A stretch of 64,000 nucleotides of DNA from Bettongia penicillata ogilbyi (GCA_023548195.1 JAJHZJ010000694.1:1860001-1924000); one strand, 5' to 3'. Numbered from the stretch's first letter, positions 12,070 through 43,319 are shown. The notes: generated by a model not told the origin, from the sequence alone. Numbers and translations are program-made.

Positions 12070-14909
12070 GTGAGTACAGGCAACTCTGCAGCTAGCACCG
12101 AGATTCTGCTTTCTTTTATCTAAAATCATTCAAAAGTTTGCTTCTCCTCCTCTTTTTCTCCAGACAGCTCTGGCTCATGGCAAGGTCTGAGGACGGAGGA
12201 TGGATTGGAACAGCCTTAGAGCATTTAAGGGGAGCACTAAGGGAGGTTTTAAAAAGAAGTCCAGTCTTTATCACCAGACTTCTGCTTTTTATTAGTCTTT
12301 TGGTCTTGAGATTAAAGAAGTAAGGGCCGTGGGACGCAAGTGATGCTTCCTCTGCTGTCCGTTGAACAGGCTGTGCCCACACCTCAGTGCCTAAAAGGAT
12401 TTCAAAGGAGCCTAAGAGTGCTTGTTGGGAGCTGCCTGTTACCTTGGAAGGAGGGTTTTCTCTGAGTGCAAGGTTAGATCACTGTCAGTTTTCAGCAGCT
12501 ACAGGACAATGATGGTGGGTCAAGTAGTCAGACTTGTGAGGAGGCAATTTTGGTAGGGGAATATACATATTTTAAGTGTTGATCCACTTAGATGTCAGAA
12601 GAATGAGTTGTAACATCTTCAGGGAGTTTCAGGAGGTGAGGACAGTAGGCTAATTTATCCTGACACAAAGAAAGGAATCCAAAATTTTAAGGCAGTGCTG
12701 ATGGCAAGGATGGCCAGAGGAAGTAGGAAGTTAGGAGTCTGGCTTGGGAGGCAGAGGACCTGCTGCTTCCCATCTGGGAGACAGTGGGACTCTACCTGGA
12801 GCAGCCTGCTTTCCTTCATCTGTAAAACAATATTAAGACTCCCATCTTTAGAGTCTGTGGGTTCTTTACTTAGCACTACTACTGGATTGGAGATCTGGGA
12901 TCAAATCCTGGATACCAGTCCCGGTTGAGTGTCCTCTCACATCTCTGAGCCTCAGTTTTCTCTTCTGTAAAATGGGGATGATGCTGTGATGCAAATAAGT
13001 TCTTTAGAGATCATAAACTTAAGATGTTAGAAGGGCTTTGAGAGGCCACCATCTAGTCCAAAACTTTCATTTTGCAGATGTGGAAACTGCCAGAGAGGTT
13101 CTGGTACTCTGCCGAATAGCCAGTGCAGAATCTGGATCAGAACTCAGCTTGGCTGGTTCCTTCTCCAGAGTTCTTTCTACTATTCAAATGACCTTACCTG
13201 CTTGCATTCCATCTCCCATTTAAATGAAAAAAAAAAAAAATCACTTCTGCTCCCTGACGTTTGGCAGGTTGATCTAGTTGGTGGTGTCTTGGGTTAGCTG
13301 CGTCTTTGTTTTTTGCCTAATGCCCTCCAGCGTTTCTTCTCTCTTCCCTGTTTCCCCTCCCCTCATTATTTAGTTAGTTCTGTGTTACGTTTCTTTAGGA
13401 GAGTTGAGGTGGCCAGGAACACCATTGTATTGTTTTAGCTCTTTAGATTGCCAACTGCTCCCTTGATAAAGATCTTTTTGTTTTTTAAACTTAGTATTAG
13501 GGGCAAGTAAGGTGTGTTCTGCCATGTTGTTTGAGAATCTCAAATAATTGAATTTTCTTTGTTCTCATACTTCATTGTATTTGTGGGCTTGGTTGTGTTA
13601 GTCTGAATCTGTTATTTCTGTTAAAAACCAACATTATTCCATTCGATTTAATAATGAAAGAGGGCCTGTGGCCTGTAGCCTGTAGCCTGGAATCTGGAAT
13701 AAACTGCAGCTATGTAGCTTTCTCCTGCCATACTAAATAGAAATAAAAACATCAACCATATCAGATGAAATTAGAAACCTTTGAACTACAATTTAGGAAA
13801 GAAGACCTAAAAAACTCTATTGCACTTGTGATGCAGTGAAAAGTCTTTGTGTTTTTTCTCTTTCATGTCCATCTTTGCCCTCTGCCTGTACGATCATAAG
13901 CCTGCCTTTCTGTAGATGGGCTCTTTCTGTTTTGATATCACATGCTGATTTTCTCCTGGATGGAGCAGTGCTGATCAGAGTAGGGGAGCTACCCTTTGGT
14001 CTGCTACAGGGTAGAATTGGAGACTTACTCTCTCTCTATTTTGTAATAAAAAAATAAGAATCTACATCAAATCATATGTGTAAAATGCTATAAATATTAA
14101 CAATTATTAGTCTATCTACCTTTCCTTATGAGCTAGGTAGAGTTAAGATTCATTCCTCTCTTTTACAAAAGTGAAAACGGACTCAGAAGAGACTTGCCTA
14201 TGGCTACATGGAGCCTTTTTACAATTGTCCAGAATAATTTTCAGCAGGAGAACACAAGAAGAAAAGTTAGAATTCAAATCATTATGAAACTTAGTCTTGC
14301 TCATCAACTTTCCTGCAGACCTTTTCCTTGGAACTGAAAACCAGTTCTGACTTAGGACTGGAAAAGACCCCAGAGGTCAAGCTGAGCTCTGCTCATTTTA
14401 TAGATGAGACCCAGGGACATTAAGTGATTCTGTCGAGAAGAGACAGATAGCCTAAGAGGCGGAATTTGAATTAGGGTCTCCTATCTCCAGAAGTTACACT
14501 CTTTCCATTGCATCAGTGCTGTTTCCTGTTTCCCTTCTTTCTTCTCCTCTCTATCCACTACCTAGTGGGAAGAAGTTATAGAGTGACCTAAAGAGAGGGG
14601 GCTAAGGAAAAGTACGGATTACTCCCTGACTTGGGACTGACCTGACCATTTTAGAAATGAAGGCAAGTCTGTGCCTTGGGAAGGAGGGGAGATAAGAGTG
14701 TGAGAAATCCTGGGGGAGAGGGACACTTCAGGAGAATCAGGATTTATTAAAGGGTAGAATCTCATAGCACTGAAAATACTCAGGAGTGTTACCTAACTGT
14801 TCTGACACTTTTGGACTATGATAAAAGGCCAGACTAGTTAGCATCCCATCCCCCAGTTTAGACAATTTCTTGGCCTCTGAATCAATCAATCAATCACCTA
14901 CTAAATAGG

Positions 14910-15160
14910 AGGCAGTTAGGTGGCTCAGTAGATAGAAAACTGGGCCTGGGGTGAGGAAGACCTGGGTTCAGATTCAGTCTCAGACACTTGCCAGCTGAGT
15001 GACCGAGCATATCACCTAACCTCTGTTTGCCTTAATCTACTAGAGAAGGAAATGATAAAATACTCTAGTATCTTTGCCAAGAAAAGCCCATGTATGATAT
15101 TGGAGTGCTATGATTCATGAGGTCAACGAGTACAGGACACAACTGACTGGATGAATGACA
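14910..15160 (+). mobile_element. tRNA-derived SINE, absent from copy B
   Basis: GTTAGGTGGCTCAGTAGATAG, TGGGTTCAGATTCAGTCTCA and TATCTTTGCCAAGAAAAGCC identify the family. The aligned stretch of copy B (56815-56930) has no SINE, so the insertion probably postdates the duplication. Confidence 0.82.
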
Positions 15161-15289
15161 AGAAAGCAATCTCCGAAGAGTTTACAAGCAGAATTCCTAG
15201 TTTGTTTTAATTAAACAAAAGGTTGGAAATGGGGCCGCACATACTCTTACCTTTTTCCTAGGACTCCAAGCAATCTAAATGAGTTGGCC

Positions 15290-16170
15290 ACAGTAACTTG
15301 TACCACTAACACCAAAATACTTCCCCCTCTTCTCATCCCAGACACACCTGAGGGTTCCATCTTTGGACTCTCAGCTCTTCCTGAAGGGAACACAATTCTG
15401 CCCTTGAAGTATTCTTGTAGACCTAAGAGTTCCCTCATCCCTGTAGCCCTTACCCTCACCCTCATGATGCAGCCTGGCCTACCCTGAGACTAGCTCAGGA
15501 ACCCCTAGATAATTGGGAGTTTATTCTAGTTTTACCTGTTTTTACCTCTTCTGGTTTTGCCTGGGCCAAGCAGAGGATAAAATGTAGTCACTGGAGCTCC
15601 CAGAGTGGTTGGATTCTGCAAAAATCTGTTGGTTTGGGTAAATGGGTCTCTGTATGTTTGCTTGGAAAAGGGTATTGATTGGTTAGGTGCCAGCATCCTT
15701 CACTTACCTTTTGTTCTGAAGCTGCCAGGTGCCCTACTTTATCACCTGGCTCTCTCATCCGCAGGAGCTTCTTTGGCTCTGGGGGTGGAGAAGGCCAGAA
15801 AAGGTAGGAGGGAGTGGCTCAAACAACTGAAGCAAATGTTTGCTAGGTGGGTTATCCTGCTCTTCTGGCTTCTGGTCTCATGAGTATTAAATGGCCAGGC
15901 CCCAAACTCAACTTACTTAGCAATGCTTGGGATTCCTGCCTAGGTGGGTTGGGGTTTCTCTGGAACTACTTCAAGCAAGTGCTAAAATGTTGCTGAAATA
16001 AACTCCAGTGGGCTTTTCCTTCTGAACATTTTCTGAAAAAAAATCTGGGAATCCTAAAAGAGGAGAATGGCCTTGAATTTCAGCTCTTTTTGCCAATTGC
16101 CCCATTTAAACCACTGACTAACTTCATGAGTGAAAAAGCCCGTAAGATGAAATCTCTTGCAAAGCTAGAC
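15290..16170 (+). repeat. Near-identical tract 1 in intron 1 (A side)
   Basis: Matches 56945-57825. Within 15605-15883 I count 4 differences in 279 nt. Divergence rises sharply right of about 16170, and the left flank is also much more diverged. The tract reads through a 92-codon open frame in both copies, but I see no reason to call it a gene. Confidence 0.85.
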
Positions 16171-16755
16171 TTTGCCTGATTTTATTTTCAGGGGAAAGAA
16201 GGATGAAGTAGGTTAAATGCTGTTTCTCTCTAAGTAGAAAACCAAGTGAGAAGGAAAGTGAAATCTCCCCAAATGACCGTCTTATGGCTTACTGATAGAA
16301 AACAGTAGAAAATGTTTTGTTTTTCTTTAAACCATAAGTGGCTAATAGGTGTCTTGGGAGGTGACATTCGTTCATTCATTCTTCAGATGTTTATTTTTTG
16401 TAACATGTTCTTAAGTGTTTGCATCTGGAACAAATCTTTTGTTGAGCAGGTTCTCTCAGTCTCCCAAGTTCATTGCTTTGTTTAAATAGGCAAACTGAGA
16501 AAGAGCTGAGAAATAATGCTCTTGTGTAGCAGGAGAGAATGCCTTATTTCTTTATTCTTTACTGTAAGATCCTTGACTAGTCCAAAAAAAACATCCATGT
16601 GTCCTCTCTCCGATTCTATATTCAGAGAGCCAGTTAACTGTGGTAAGAATCTAGCACAGTAAATATAGTGAAAATCATAAAACATCTTGGTGATAGTTGA
16701 CAAACAACATACTTCAGTCTGTATTGTATTCCGATTTTGAATTTTGAGGGCATGA

Positions 16756-16999
16756 AATAGCTAGGTGGCTCAGTGGATAGAGCACTGGGCCTAGAGTCAG
16801 GAAGATATGAGTTCAAATCTGGCCTCAGACACTAGCTGTGTGACCCTGGATGAGTCACTTAACCTTTGCCTCCGTTTCCTCATTTGTAAAATGAGCTGGA
16901 GGAGGAAATGTCAAGGCACTTCGATATCCTTGCCAAGAAAACCCCAAATCTGCCCAGGAAGAGTCGGACATGACTGAAATGCCTGAACAACAGTAACAT
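16756..16999 (+). mobile_element. tRNA-derived SINE, full length
   Basis: Well preserved: GCTAGGTGGCTCAGTGGATA, GTTCAAATCTGGCCTCAGAC, CCAAGAAAACCCCAAATC and AGTCGGACATGACTGAAATG. Confidence 0.9.
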
Positions 17000-18261
17000 T
17001 GACAGGGTGTCTCAGGTAGCTCTGAGTTTACTGGGATTTTTAAAGGAAATTCTGGTCTAAGTATACAGTTGTTGTTTCTATAAAGAATATGCAAACTATA
17101 GGGTGAGTACCATGTGCTCTGAGGGTAGATGAGAGAGATCATTTCCAGGAGTGAAGCTTCATGAAGGAAGTAGCGCGTGAGTTGGACCTTGAATGAGGTG
17201 AGGTGGTGAGGGTCAATGAATAATCCTGTTTGGATGGAATGTCAAGCATACAAGGGAGTCTACATCATCAGAGAAGCTGCTTTTCTAGTTTCTCATAGGT
17301 TGGGAATTATAGTTCTAAATAGGATTGCTCTATCATCCAGGTTTTTTAATCTGGTCCATCTACCAAGTAATCATCCTGGATATGGACTTATATAGAATGT
17401 AAAAGGAACCCACCCTCCTTGACATTTGTGTTTTAAAATATCCTGTGATAGAGGGGTGAGATGAATGAGGGAGTGAATGAATGGGGAATGAACTAGCTGA
17501 GAAAATCTAAAGGACAGCTTCTCCCCAAGGCTCCTGAAGAATGAATAATACACCATATTACCAGTAGGTAATATGAATTGAAGAGGCAGGAGACCAGGGG
17601 ACAAACTATTATTGTATCATTTCAGGCAGGAGGGTCTGAACCATGCTGATGGCAAAGGAAGTGAAAAGGAAAGGATGGTTATGAGGAATGCTATGAACGG
17701 TGAATTTAGAGGACTTAGTGATTGATGGTAGAAGAGGGAGAGAGAGAGGGAGGAATCAAATTCAAGTTTCAAGTCTGGGTGAGGATGGGGAGGGAGAAGG
17801 AATGGTGGGATCACTGGCAGAAGTAGGAAAGTTAAGCTTAGGTGCATATTTACAGGGAGAAAGGCTGAGTCGAGTTGTAAATATGTTGAGTTCAGTCACT
17901 TATATCTGAATGAATAAGTATAAGTTATTACAGCTGCAGGACATGCAAGTGGAAATATAGAGCAGGCAATTGGAGATAGGAAGTAATAGCCCCGCAAATG
18001 TAAATTTGTGGGTTATCTCATCAAAATCATTCCTTATGCACTGCAGGTGATTAGCATTGGAGACATATCATAGGCTATAGAGCAGAGAATCTCTCCCTTT
18101 CTCTTTATCAGCCCACTGATGAGGAATACTCTTGTGTTGTCTATATCAGTTATGAAAGCTCATCCTTATTGCCCCAGTATTGGGGATTTCTTTTGAGGAT
18201 CTTTTGAGGTATTTTTCTGTGCTAGCCATCCCACTGGAGAGGGACTTATTTATTCTTGCCA

Positions 18262-18500
18262 CATGACTTCAGCATTGTGGTATAATAGATGGAACACTGA
18301 ACTTGGAGTCAAGGAATGCATGACTTCAAACCTCATTTCAGACACTTCTTAAATGTATGCCCTGGGGTCACTCACTTTAACCTCTCTGAGCCTCAGTTTT
18401 CCTTGTCTATCAAAATTGCGTAAGCATACTTACCACACAGTTGTAGGTATCAAATGAGAAATTTATCAAACATTTTATAAACTTTAAAGAGCTATTTTTA
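18262..18500 (+). mobile_element. MIR-type SINE in intron 1
   Basis: TAATAGATGGAACACTGAAC, TCATTTCAGACACTTC, CCTCTCTGAGCCTCAGTTTT and an AGCTATTTTTATTATT tail. Confidence 0.75.
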
Positions 18501-18655
18501 TTATTAAATCAATATTCAGAATGGCATTCATATGAAATAGGCTTTATGAAGAAAACAAGCTAGATCCTAAGTAGTAAACTCTTAATGTAGAAAAATCAAC
18601 AATTTTAATCTATAGAAAAATCAAAGTGTACAGGAATTGACTTGTTCCTTTATTA

Positions 18656-18658
<3 letters not shown>

Positions 18659-18711
<53 letters not shown>
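18659..18711. repeat. (TA)n microsatellite
   Basis: About 26 perfect TA units in SLC34A2 intron 1. Confidence 0.97.
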
Positions 18712-18713
<2 letters not shown>

Positions 18714-18931
18714 GTACCACTTTTTGTACAACTTCCAAACAAGAACACTTACCTGGCAAAATAATTCAGATACCAGTTATCAAGCACCTACCTACTATGT
18801 GCCAGGCCCTGTACTAAATGCAGAGAGTTAGAAATGGAAGTCTCCCAGCGTTAACATGCCAAGGTGAACCTCCATTCTCTCACTTTTCTACATCTTCCTC
18901 TTCCAATTAACCCAAGTGCTCAAACATTCTA

Positions 18932-19006
18932 TCTGTCTGTCTGTCTCTCTCTCTCTCACACACATACCACACACACAGACACACACACACACACACACAC
19001 ACACCC
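18932..19006. repeat. CT/CA microsatellite
   Basis: A CTGT/CTCT run changes into an imperfect CA run. Confidence 0.9.
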
Positions 19007-20277
19007 CTTCCCTTCCCTGGGATTAGCTCCTTAGTCACAGATTCTGGAAGCACTTGCTTCACTCCGCAACCCATTTGGTTGGTTGTCAGATATAAATAAA
19101 AAAGCCTTTCTTTGGACCCATTTGAAAAGTAAACACAACAGGTTAAGGGGATTCCCTGAGGCATATTCATTCCAGGAAGCAATATGAGAGAAAGTGAACA
19201 TGGATTGTTGATGGTAAAATATTTGAACCCAAAGAGCTATCCCACCCTTGCTTCCCAACAAGGAAGCAAGGAAAAGAGAACTCTATTATAACATCAATTG
19301 TGCAAGACATGAATGACATCATCATTATCCCCATCCCAAATAATATTTCTCAGGTTTATAAAGGGGGCCTATTATGCTGAGTAGACCCTGCACTGTTTAA
19401 TTGCTCAAAATATGCATTTCCTGCGTACTTAAAACATGAGTCCAAAGAGCTGAGATTTTAAACCCTGAGTCAAAACACTGGTATGCTTAAGTGGGGAGGG
19501 AACAAATGAATGTACAGTGAACATTTTTACCACTTTGTGATTTGGTAAGCATGTACTTTTTGACCTATGTATGTCATAATGTGTTAGTAGAAGGACTCTT
19601 CATCTCTGGGAAAGTGGATTATCAGGAAGTCTTAAAAGAGGCTGGAGAGTATGGTTTTCATAGATGAAACATTTAGTTTGAGGGCAGTAGAAAAGGCTCA
19701 GAAATAGTATGGAAGGAGAAGATTGGAAACATTTCAATGACAAGTAGGGAGAGTGAACCTAGGAATTAAAGGAGATGAAAGTAATTGATAAATATGAAGT
19801 AGAAAGTAATCTTGAAAAGGGATGGCCACTCATTAAAGAAGGAGCCTTTACTAAAGAGAAAGTCTAAATGTATTGAGCTAGTGATTAAGACAGATGGTCT
19901 GGATGGTTGAATGAGATATCTACAATTTAAAGGCCAATGTGGAATAGATTAGAGGAACCTAGTAGAACGGTGACCAAGAACAAGATTAGTCACTTAGTTA
20001 TGAAGTCGGGGCAGGAATGGAAAAAGTGATCCTAGGGAGAAGGGACATGACTTGGTAAGAGGTTGGATGTGTGGTTGGCACAGTAAAGCTTAAAAAGTGA
20101 CCCCAGGAGGTTGCACTTAGAAGCATGTTGGGCTTTTTTTTAATGAGCTCTAGAACTATTGAGTTGCTTTTTGGTGTGTTGGTACTAGTGTTGTGTACTT
20201 AATCTTTCTGGGTTCCTGGTTGATGTAAAGTCCAGCTGATGTACATTTAAAATTTTGAATTTCATTATTCACAGACC

Positions 20278-37458
<17,181 letters not shown>

Positions 37459-40195
37459 TAAGATGGTGATTGGAGATCAGGAGAAAAGATGGATTATTTC
37501 TTGTTCTACCTGCCCTTCCTCCCTTGAAGCATGGGAAGGGTAGGGTCAGATGGTTAGTTATCCATTGGGAAAATGGAGCCATAGGAATTTGCTATTCCTG
37601 CCCTCCATCCCAGAACCCCAAGCATTGGAAGTTAAGGCTGGCTCACCATTGACAGAAACAATGATCAAATCACCATCTTTACCAGGGCCACAATTCTCTC
37701 ACATGATTTCTGATACTCTAAAAGGTCTGGGACAAGAACCATAGGGATTTTGCGAGATGAATCCTGTCTAGGCCAGTTATTTATACTTTCTCCAGATACA
37801 CTAGAGCCACTGACTAACATGACTTGGTTTAAAGCCCTAAACAGTTTTCAGAAGGAAAATCCTTGAGGAAAGAATTCCATTCCATATAGAAGTTATGCTT
37901 TTATTTTATTTTTAAATACGTATGACTTTGGTTGGTAAGGCACATGGCTCTTCCCAGGAATGATGTGACTGTAAATAGGAAATGGGTACTTCCCTGGTTC
38001 CACAAAGCTTGGAGGCAGGGCAGGCCTGGGTAGAGAAGATGCCAGCCAGTGACGTATACCGCTCAGAACAGTCCTATTAAGTCGCATGCCCCTCCATTCC
38101 TTGCCACATAGAGACCTGCAGGAAGGAGTAGGTTAAGAGCTGAGTTGTATCTATAGCAAACCACATGGACACCCTTTCCATGCCCAGGAGAAACTGCTGG
38201 TGGTCAGCAGCATGTGCTGCGGCAGCTTCTCTGGTTAGTTAGCTAGGTTTGGGCTGTCTCTACAGGCATGATGCCCAACACCAAAGATACATTTTAGTGA
38301 GGTAGAACTACTGTATATGCTCATGTCCCCTCTTTCCTGTCCTCCCCCTTTATAGTCTCCACAGTTTCTCCTGGGCAGTCTATAACCTGGCCAGAGTCAG
38401 GCAATTTCTAGAACATTCAAAAGGTATTTCTGAAGGATAGCAATTGAATTAAGAAGCAAAAAAAGGTTGCAGACGTGTATGTGGATCTCTTACTCCTGGG
38501 AGAATACTAAGGTAGTAATGTTCCCAGGGCAGTGAGCACTTGAGTTGCTAGTTGGTCAGCAGCTTCTATGTAAGCAGCAGCTCAGACTTCTGCCATGGCT
38601 CATTTTAAATGTGGAATACTCCAGAAAGCCAGACTCACAAAGGTCTGTGCAAAGAACTGTTCCCCCTCAGATAGTCTAAGGGCCTCATCTGTCATGAGGA
38701 GGTGGGGCAGGTTATGACAAACTCTCTGTGGTTAGCAAAGATCCAGTCCTCTGTCCATCTTAGGCTATTGCCAGTCTCTCAAACCCTGGCTGTGAAAATT
38801 GGCCTTGATATTTTGTGGGCTAAGCTTTTTTCTGCCAACCCCAGTTAGTGGTTTGTGAGTCATGTGGTGAAGTTTGTTTCACCCTCAGTGGGAGGGGGAA
38901 TGGAATGAACTGGGCTGCCTGCAGGATCAGAGGACCATCCTGAGAGGACCCTCCAGGAGGCCCCAGGTGCCTTGAGAGCTGTGTCTTGTCTGATCCAGAG
39001 GGACTAGCCAGTGGACCAGCCCCCTGGCCTTTTAACAGGTGAATGGTCTTGCTGTGAGCCCTCTTCTTTCTGGGTCCTTGCATCTTTCTGTCCCTTTCAC
39101 AGAAAAGGAAACCTGCCAGACCTGCTGAGAGGAGGTAGAGTGGCAGTGGCCCTGCCCTAGGGAAAATGGGGACTTCAGAAGCATGACCCTCCTCAGACAG
39201 ACCATGCCTAGTTTCTTCTGCATCCTCAAAGAATGATAGTCTGGCTAGACAAAAGCACCTTGTCAGCCTTCAGCTTTAAGATCACCTGTTAAAGACTAGT
39301 CTGGAAACTCTTTCCCAATTTTCTTTCATTTGCCACCAATGAGCTTTGTCCATTTCCATTTGCTGTCCTCTTTGTCCCCCTAAGCTCCTGCTTCTTCAAA
39401 GGGGCTACTTGGTGAGCATGTAACTGGAAAGGCTTGAGCCAGTCAGCATCCCCAGAGGGTAATCCAGAAGGCTGAATTGACCAGTCAGCCTGGGTCCCAA
39501 AGCCCCTTTTGATGTATGTGTGTGTGCACGTGGGTGGGGTGAGGAAGCCTGTACATTCTAGCCTCTCTGATGGTCTCTCTTTGCCCTTTCATGGGCCATT
39601 CTTCTAAGGATGAACAACTTCACTTGTCTTTCTGCCAGCCACACACATTTCTTTCCTCTCATCTCACTTAACTGAGCTCTACCAATAATTTCCCAGATCC
39701 AAAGAGTACATAGAAAAAGGGAATATAAGATGGGGAGGAAGAACAATTAACCCATTTCCCTAATCCCATGTCACCCCATTTGGGGTCATATGGAGCCTTC
39801 CCCTGACCTTCCACTATGTATATAACTCTTCCTAAACATATACCAATATAGTCTATATGTATAGTCACTGAATTGTATAGCTTTTTCATGTTATGTAGAA
39901 AATAACTTGTATGATTCTGGTTTTATATTACACACCCTTGGAAATAAGAAAGTATTTATCTATGAAATATATGCATATAAAAAGACAATATAAGCAAAAA
40001 AGTGTATATTTTGCAATATCTTTTCAATTTGTCCACACCACACTGTAAATATATATGTTAAAGCACCTTATTGATCCCTTTTGCACTTTATATGCTTTTT
40101 TTTCCACTTGGATTATTCATGTGATCTGTGTACCTGATGTGATTCTCATATTTTTAGAAAGAAAGAAATAATAAAAGATATTCAAACCCAAAGGG
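37459..40195 (+). other. SLC34A2: SLC34A2 3' UTR
   Basis: From the stop codon to about 20 nt beyond the AATAAA at 40170-40175. The stretch is largely free of recognisable SINEs, in contrast to the flanking introns and the intergenic DNA, which fits an exonic UTR. The distal 400 nt are AU-rich. The exact cleavage site is inferred. Confidence 0.7.
40170..40175 (+). terminator. SLC34A2: Polyadenylation signal AATAAA of SLC34A2
   Basis: This is the first canonical AATAAA I found downstream of the SLC34A2 stop codon. Cleavage would be expected 10-25 nt downstream. Confidence 0.65.
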
Positions 40196-42324
40196 GATGC
40201 ATTTTTGAAGATTCCGGAATGGTTACTTTAATTTCCTCTAACATTTTCTTCTTATCTTTAAAAACTCTTCAAAATCCTTCTTGTTCATAAGAGCCCCTCC
40301 CCAATTAGCAGAAATAAGTGTCAGATCAGGTATCCTGTCCAGAGTCTGAGCAAGATTCTCAGGGCTAGAGTTAGGGTCCACCCTGCGAGATCCTATATTT
40401 TTCTTATTCCAGTTCCTGGATCTGGAAGCCTGAAATTAATCCACATAATAATTATTAGAAGGCACTATTTCTTGCCCTTTTCTTTCCAATTGAATATTTC
40501 CAGGTTAAGGAGTTAGGTCAAAGAGCTGCCATCAGCCCAAACTAGAAAGCATGGAGATGCCATTTAATTAGTCAGTACCCTGACAAGCATCATGTGACTG
40601 ATTTCAAAATGGAAGTGGAATCTGATAGATGATGGTACAGAGGTTGGCAAGGGCTGGGATGCAAATGAAAACCCAGCCTTTTGGAAACTCCTAATTATCC
40701 TTTTCTTCTGCAGTCCACACTAATTAATACAGAGGAGTGTGTTATTAAGTATCAATTTTGCCATCAGAAAATAAGTTTGTGAGTAAGTCACACTTGCCAG
40801 TCTAGCCTGGGTGGCTGGCTCTTGTACAGCATAGGGAGCATACATTTTATTGTCAGAACGTAAATTATGCTCTCTCATTTGGCTAGGGTTAATCAAAGAG
40901 GCTCAAAGGTTCTCTGGCACCAGCCTATTTCTGCTGAGATTAGAAGATTCTTCCACCTCTCTTGGCAGGGGGCATCTCCCTTTGGGTAGCCCCATTCCTC
41001 CCTGGCTGCTCAACTGTGGGGTAGTAGAAGGAGTGCTGAATACTCTTAGTACTTATCCCTAGGGTTCTCTTAAGAAAAGAATGAGAAAGGGCTTCCCCAA
41101 ACTTTTTAAATGCTATATAAATATCAACTCTGGCAAATGCTATGTATCTAAGGCTCTCTCTTCCCAGAAGTTTAGTGAGATGGGGCACATAGAGTGATCA
41201 ATTGGTGTTAGCACTACTCAGCCATATGAGGGAAGCAGAGAGGTTTTAGCTTTAGGAGGAAATGGCTTAAGGAAGAATAAGGACTTGGAAAGTGGAGCCC
41301 AAAAGAGCCTAGACAATTGGTTGTAGGTTGTGAAAGTCAAGGAGTGAGCCTTGGCAATATGAGAATGCTGGATTGGCAAGCACTGCTACTCCTACCAGAG
41401 TCCACCATTTTCTCAGCTTGCCCTGGAGGCAGGGCCCTTAGATTCCAGACTATCTGGACAAAGTAGCCATCTTATATCAGGAGCCACCTTGGCTTGTGCT
41501 GTCTTTTCCTTTGTTTCCTCAGTCGTAGTTTGGGACTTCAGAACTAACCATTAAGGCAACCAGTTGTTATGGTACCAGCAAGGACAAGATGATTCTTTTC
41601 ACAAGTAACTAGGCACATATTTGTCCTTGAAGAATTTGTAATTTCAAGAAAGACATCATAATAGTCAGAGAGCCCTTAAAGGACATACAGAAAAGTGGAC
41701 AATGGGGAAGCTTTCAAGGAAGGGAAAGGAATGTCTAGAGTTTAGAACATGGGGAAGTTAGGGAGAAGGACTTGCCTTGAAAAGACTAGAAAATCTGATT
41801 ATTTTAAAGTAACTGTGAGGAAGTGGAGAGAGCCATGGGCTTTTGCCACCAACCCAACAGACCTAGAGTCACATAGAATACAAGCCAAATGGTGACAGGG
41901 CCAGAGAGATGATCCCTATAATCCTAGTTGGGGAGAGGGGGAAGAGACCAGTGAGATACAAAGGTGACTATTAGGAATGATCTCCTGATTATTGACCTAG
42001 AGCCCAAATTCCTCAAAAGCCAAAACTCACAATCAGGTGATTGTCAAAGGTACTATTTGCCAAGCTCATTTGTCTATATTATTGACGGCTTCCATGGAGA
42101 GTTTATCAGTAGGGCTTTGCTCAGACTCCGGTTTGCACAAGTATCAGCATTTTCTAGGGCCCCCAATCTCTCCTCCTTGACCCAAGAAGTATGAGGATGT
42201 AGTGCATTCCCAAATAACTAAAGTACAAAGTAGAGGACATAGAAAAAAGTATGTCCTAAAAAATTCTTTTGGGGATTTTTGATCTTACCCCAAATATTCA
42301 CCAGAAACCTTTGAAATAACAGCC
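40196..42324. other. Intergenic DNA downstream of SLC34A2
   Basis: Low repeat content and no recognisable exon. In other mammals SEL1L3 lies downstream of SLC34A2, but no part of it is recognisable here. Confidence 0.5.
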
Positions 42325-42430
42325 CCTTTGGGGTCAGATAGGTAGTACACTGGATAGAGCACCAACCCTGGAGTCAGAAGGATCTGAATTCAAATCTGGC
42401 CTCAGACAGTTACTAGTTGTGTGACCAAGT
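42325..42430 (+). mobile_element. Truncated tRNA-derived SINE
   Basis: AGTACACTGGATAGAGCACC, GAATTCAAATCTGGCCTCAG and TAGTTGTGTGACC. It stops where the L1 3' fragment starts. Confidence 0.8.
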
Positions 42431-43310
42431 CACTTAAGCCCAATTGCCTCAAAAATATTTGATCCCCAATTGATAAATGGTCAAAGGATATGAACAGGCA
42501 GTTTTCAGATGAAGAAATTAAAGCTACCTATAGTCATATTAAAAAATGTTCTAAATCACTATTGATTAGAGAAATGCAAATCAAAACAACCCTGAGGTAC
42601 CACATCACACCTATCAGATTGGCTAACATGACAAAACAGAAAAATGATAAATGTTGGAGAAGATGTGAGGCATTGTTTTCTGGTGGAGTTGTGAACTGAT
42701 CCAAGCATTCTGGAGAGCAATTTGGAATTATGCACAAAAGGCTATAAAATTTTGCATGCCCTTTGACCCAGTGATACTTAACTTCTAGGTCTGTATCCCA
42801 AACAGATCACAAAAATGGGAAATGGACCCACATGTGCAAAAGTATTTATAGCAGCTCTTTTTGTGGTGGCCAAGAACTGGAAACTAAGGGGATGTCCATC
42901 AACTAGGGAATGACTGAACAAGTTGTGGTATATAAATGTGATGGAATACTATTGTGCTGTAAGAAATGATGGGCAGGCAGATCCCAGAAAAACCTGGAAA
43001 GATTTAAATGAACTGATGCTGAGTGAAGTGAGCAGAACCGGGAGAACACTGTACACAGTAACATCCACATTGTGTGATGACTAACTTTCATAGACTTGTC
43101 TCTTCTCAGCAATGCAAGGATCTAAGACAGTTCCAAAAGACTCATGATGGATAGTGCCATCCACATCCAGAAAAAGTCTATGGAGTCTGAATACAGATCG
43201 AAGCATACTATTTGCTCTTTTTCCTTTTGTTGTTTTGTTTTGTTTCTTCTTTCGTGTGGTTCCTTCCATTGGTTCTAATATTTCTTTATAACATGATTAA
43301 TGTGAAAATT
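42430..43310 (+). mobile_element. L1 3' end fragment (ORF2 C-terminus and 3' UTR)
   Basis: The sequence matches the conserved 3' part of mammalian L1 ORF2: a region beginning TGGTCAAAGGATATGAACAG, followed by CCTTTGACCCAGTGATAC, CCCAAACAGATC and GGAATACTATTGTGCTG. The 3' end is near 43310. Stops break the frame. It directly follows a truncated SINE (42325-42430). Confidence 0.82.
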
Positions 43311-43319
43311 TTTAAAATG

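Noticed and set aside
15605..15883. 92-codon open frame, also found at 57264-57542 with three amino-acid changes
   Set aside because: It lies in intron 1 inside a near-identical tract, and three of the four nucleotide differences I counted in it change the amino acid, so there is no sign of coding constraint. No splice context or known domain. Conservation is better explained by conversion.
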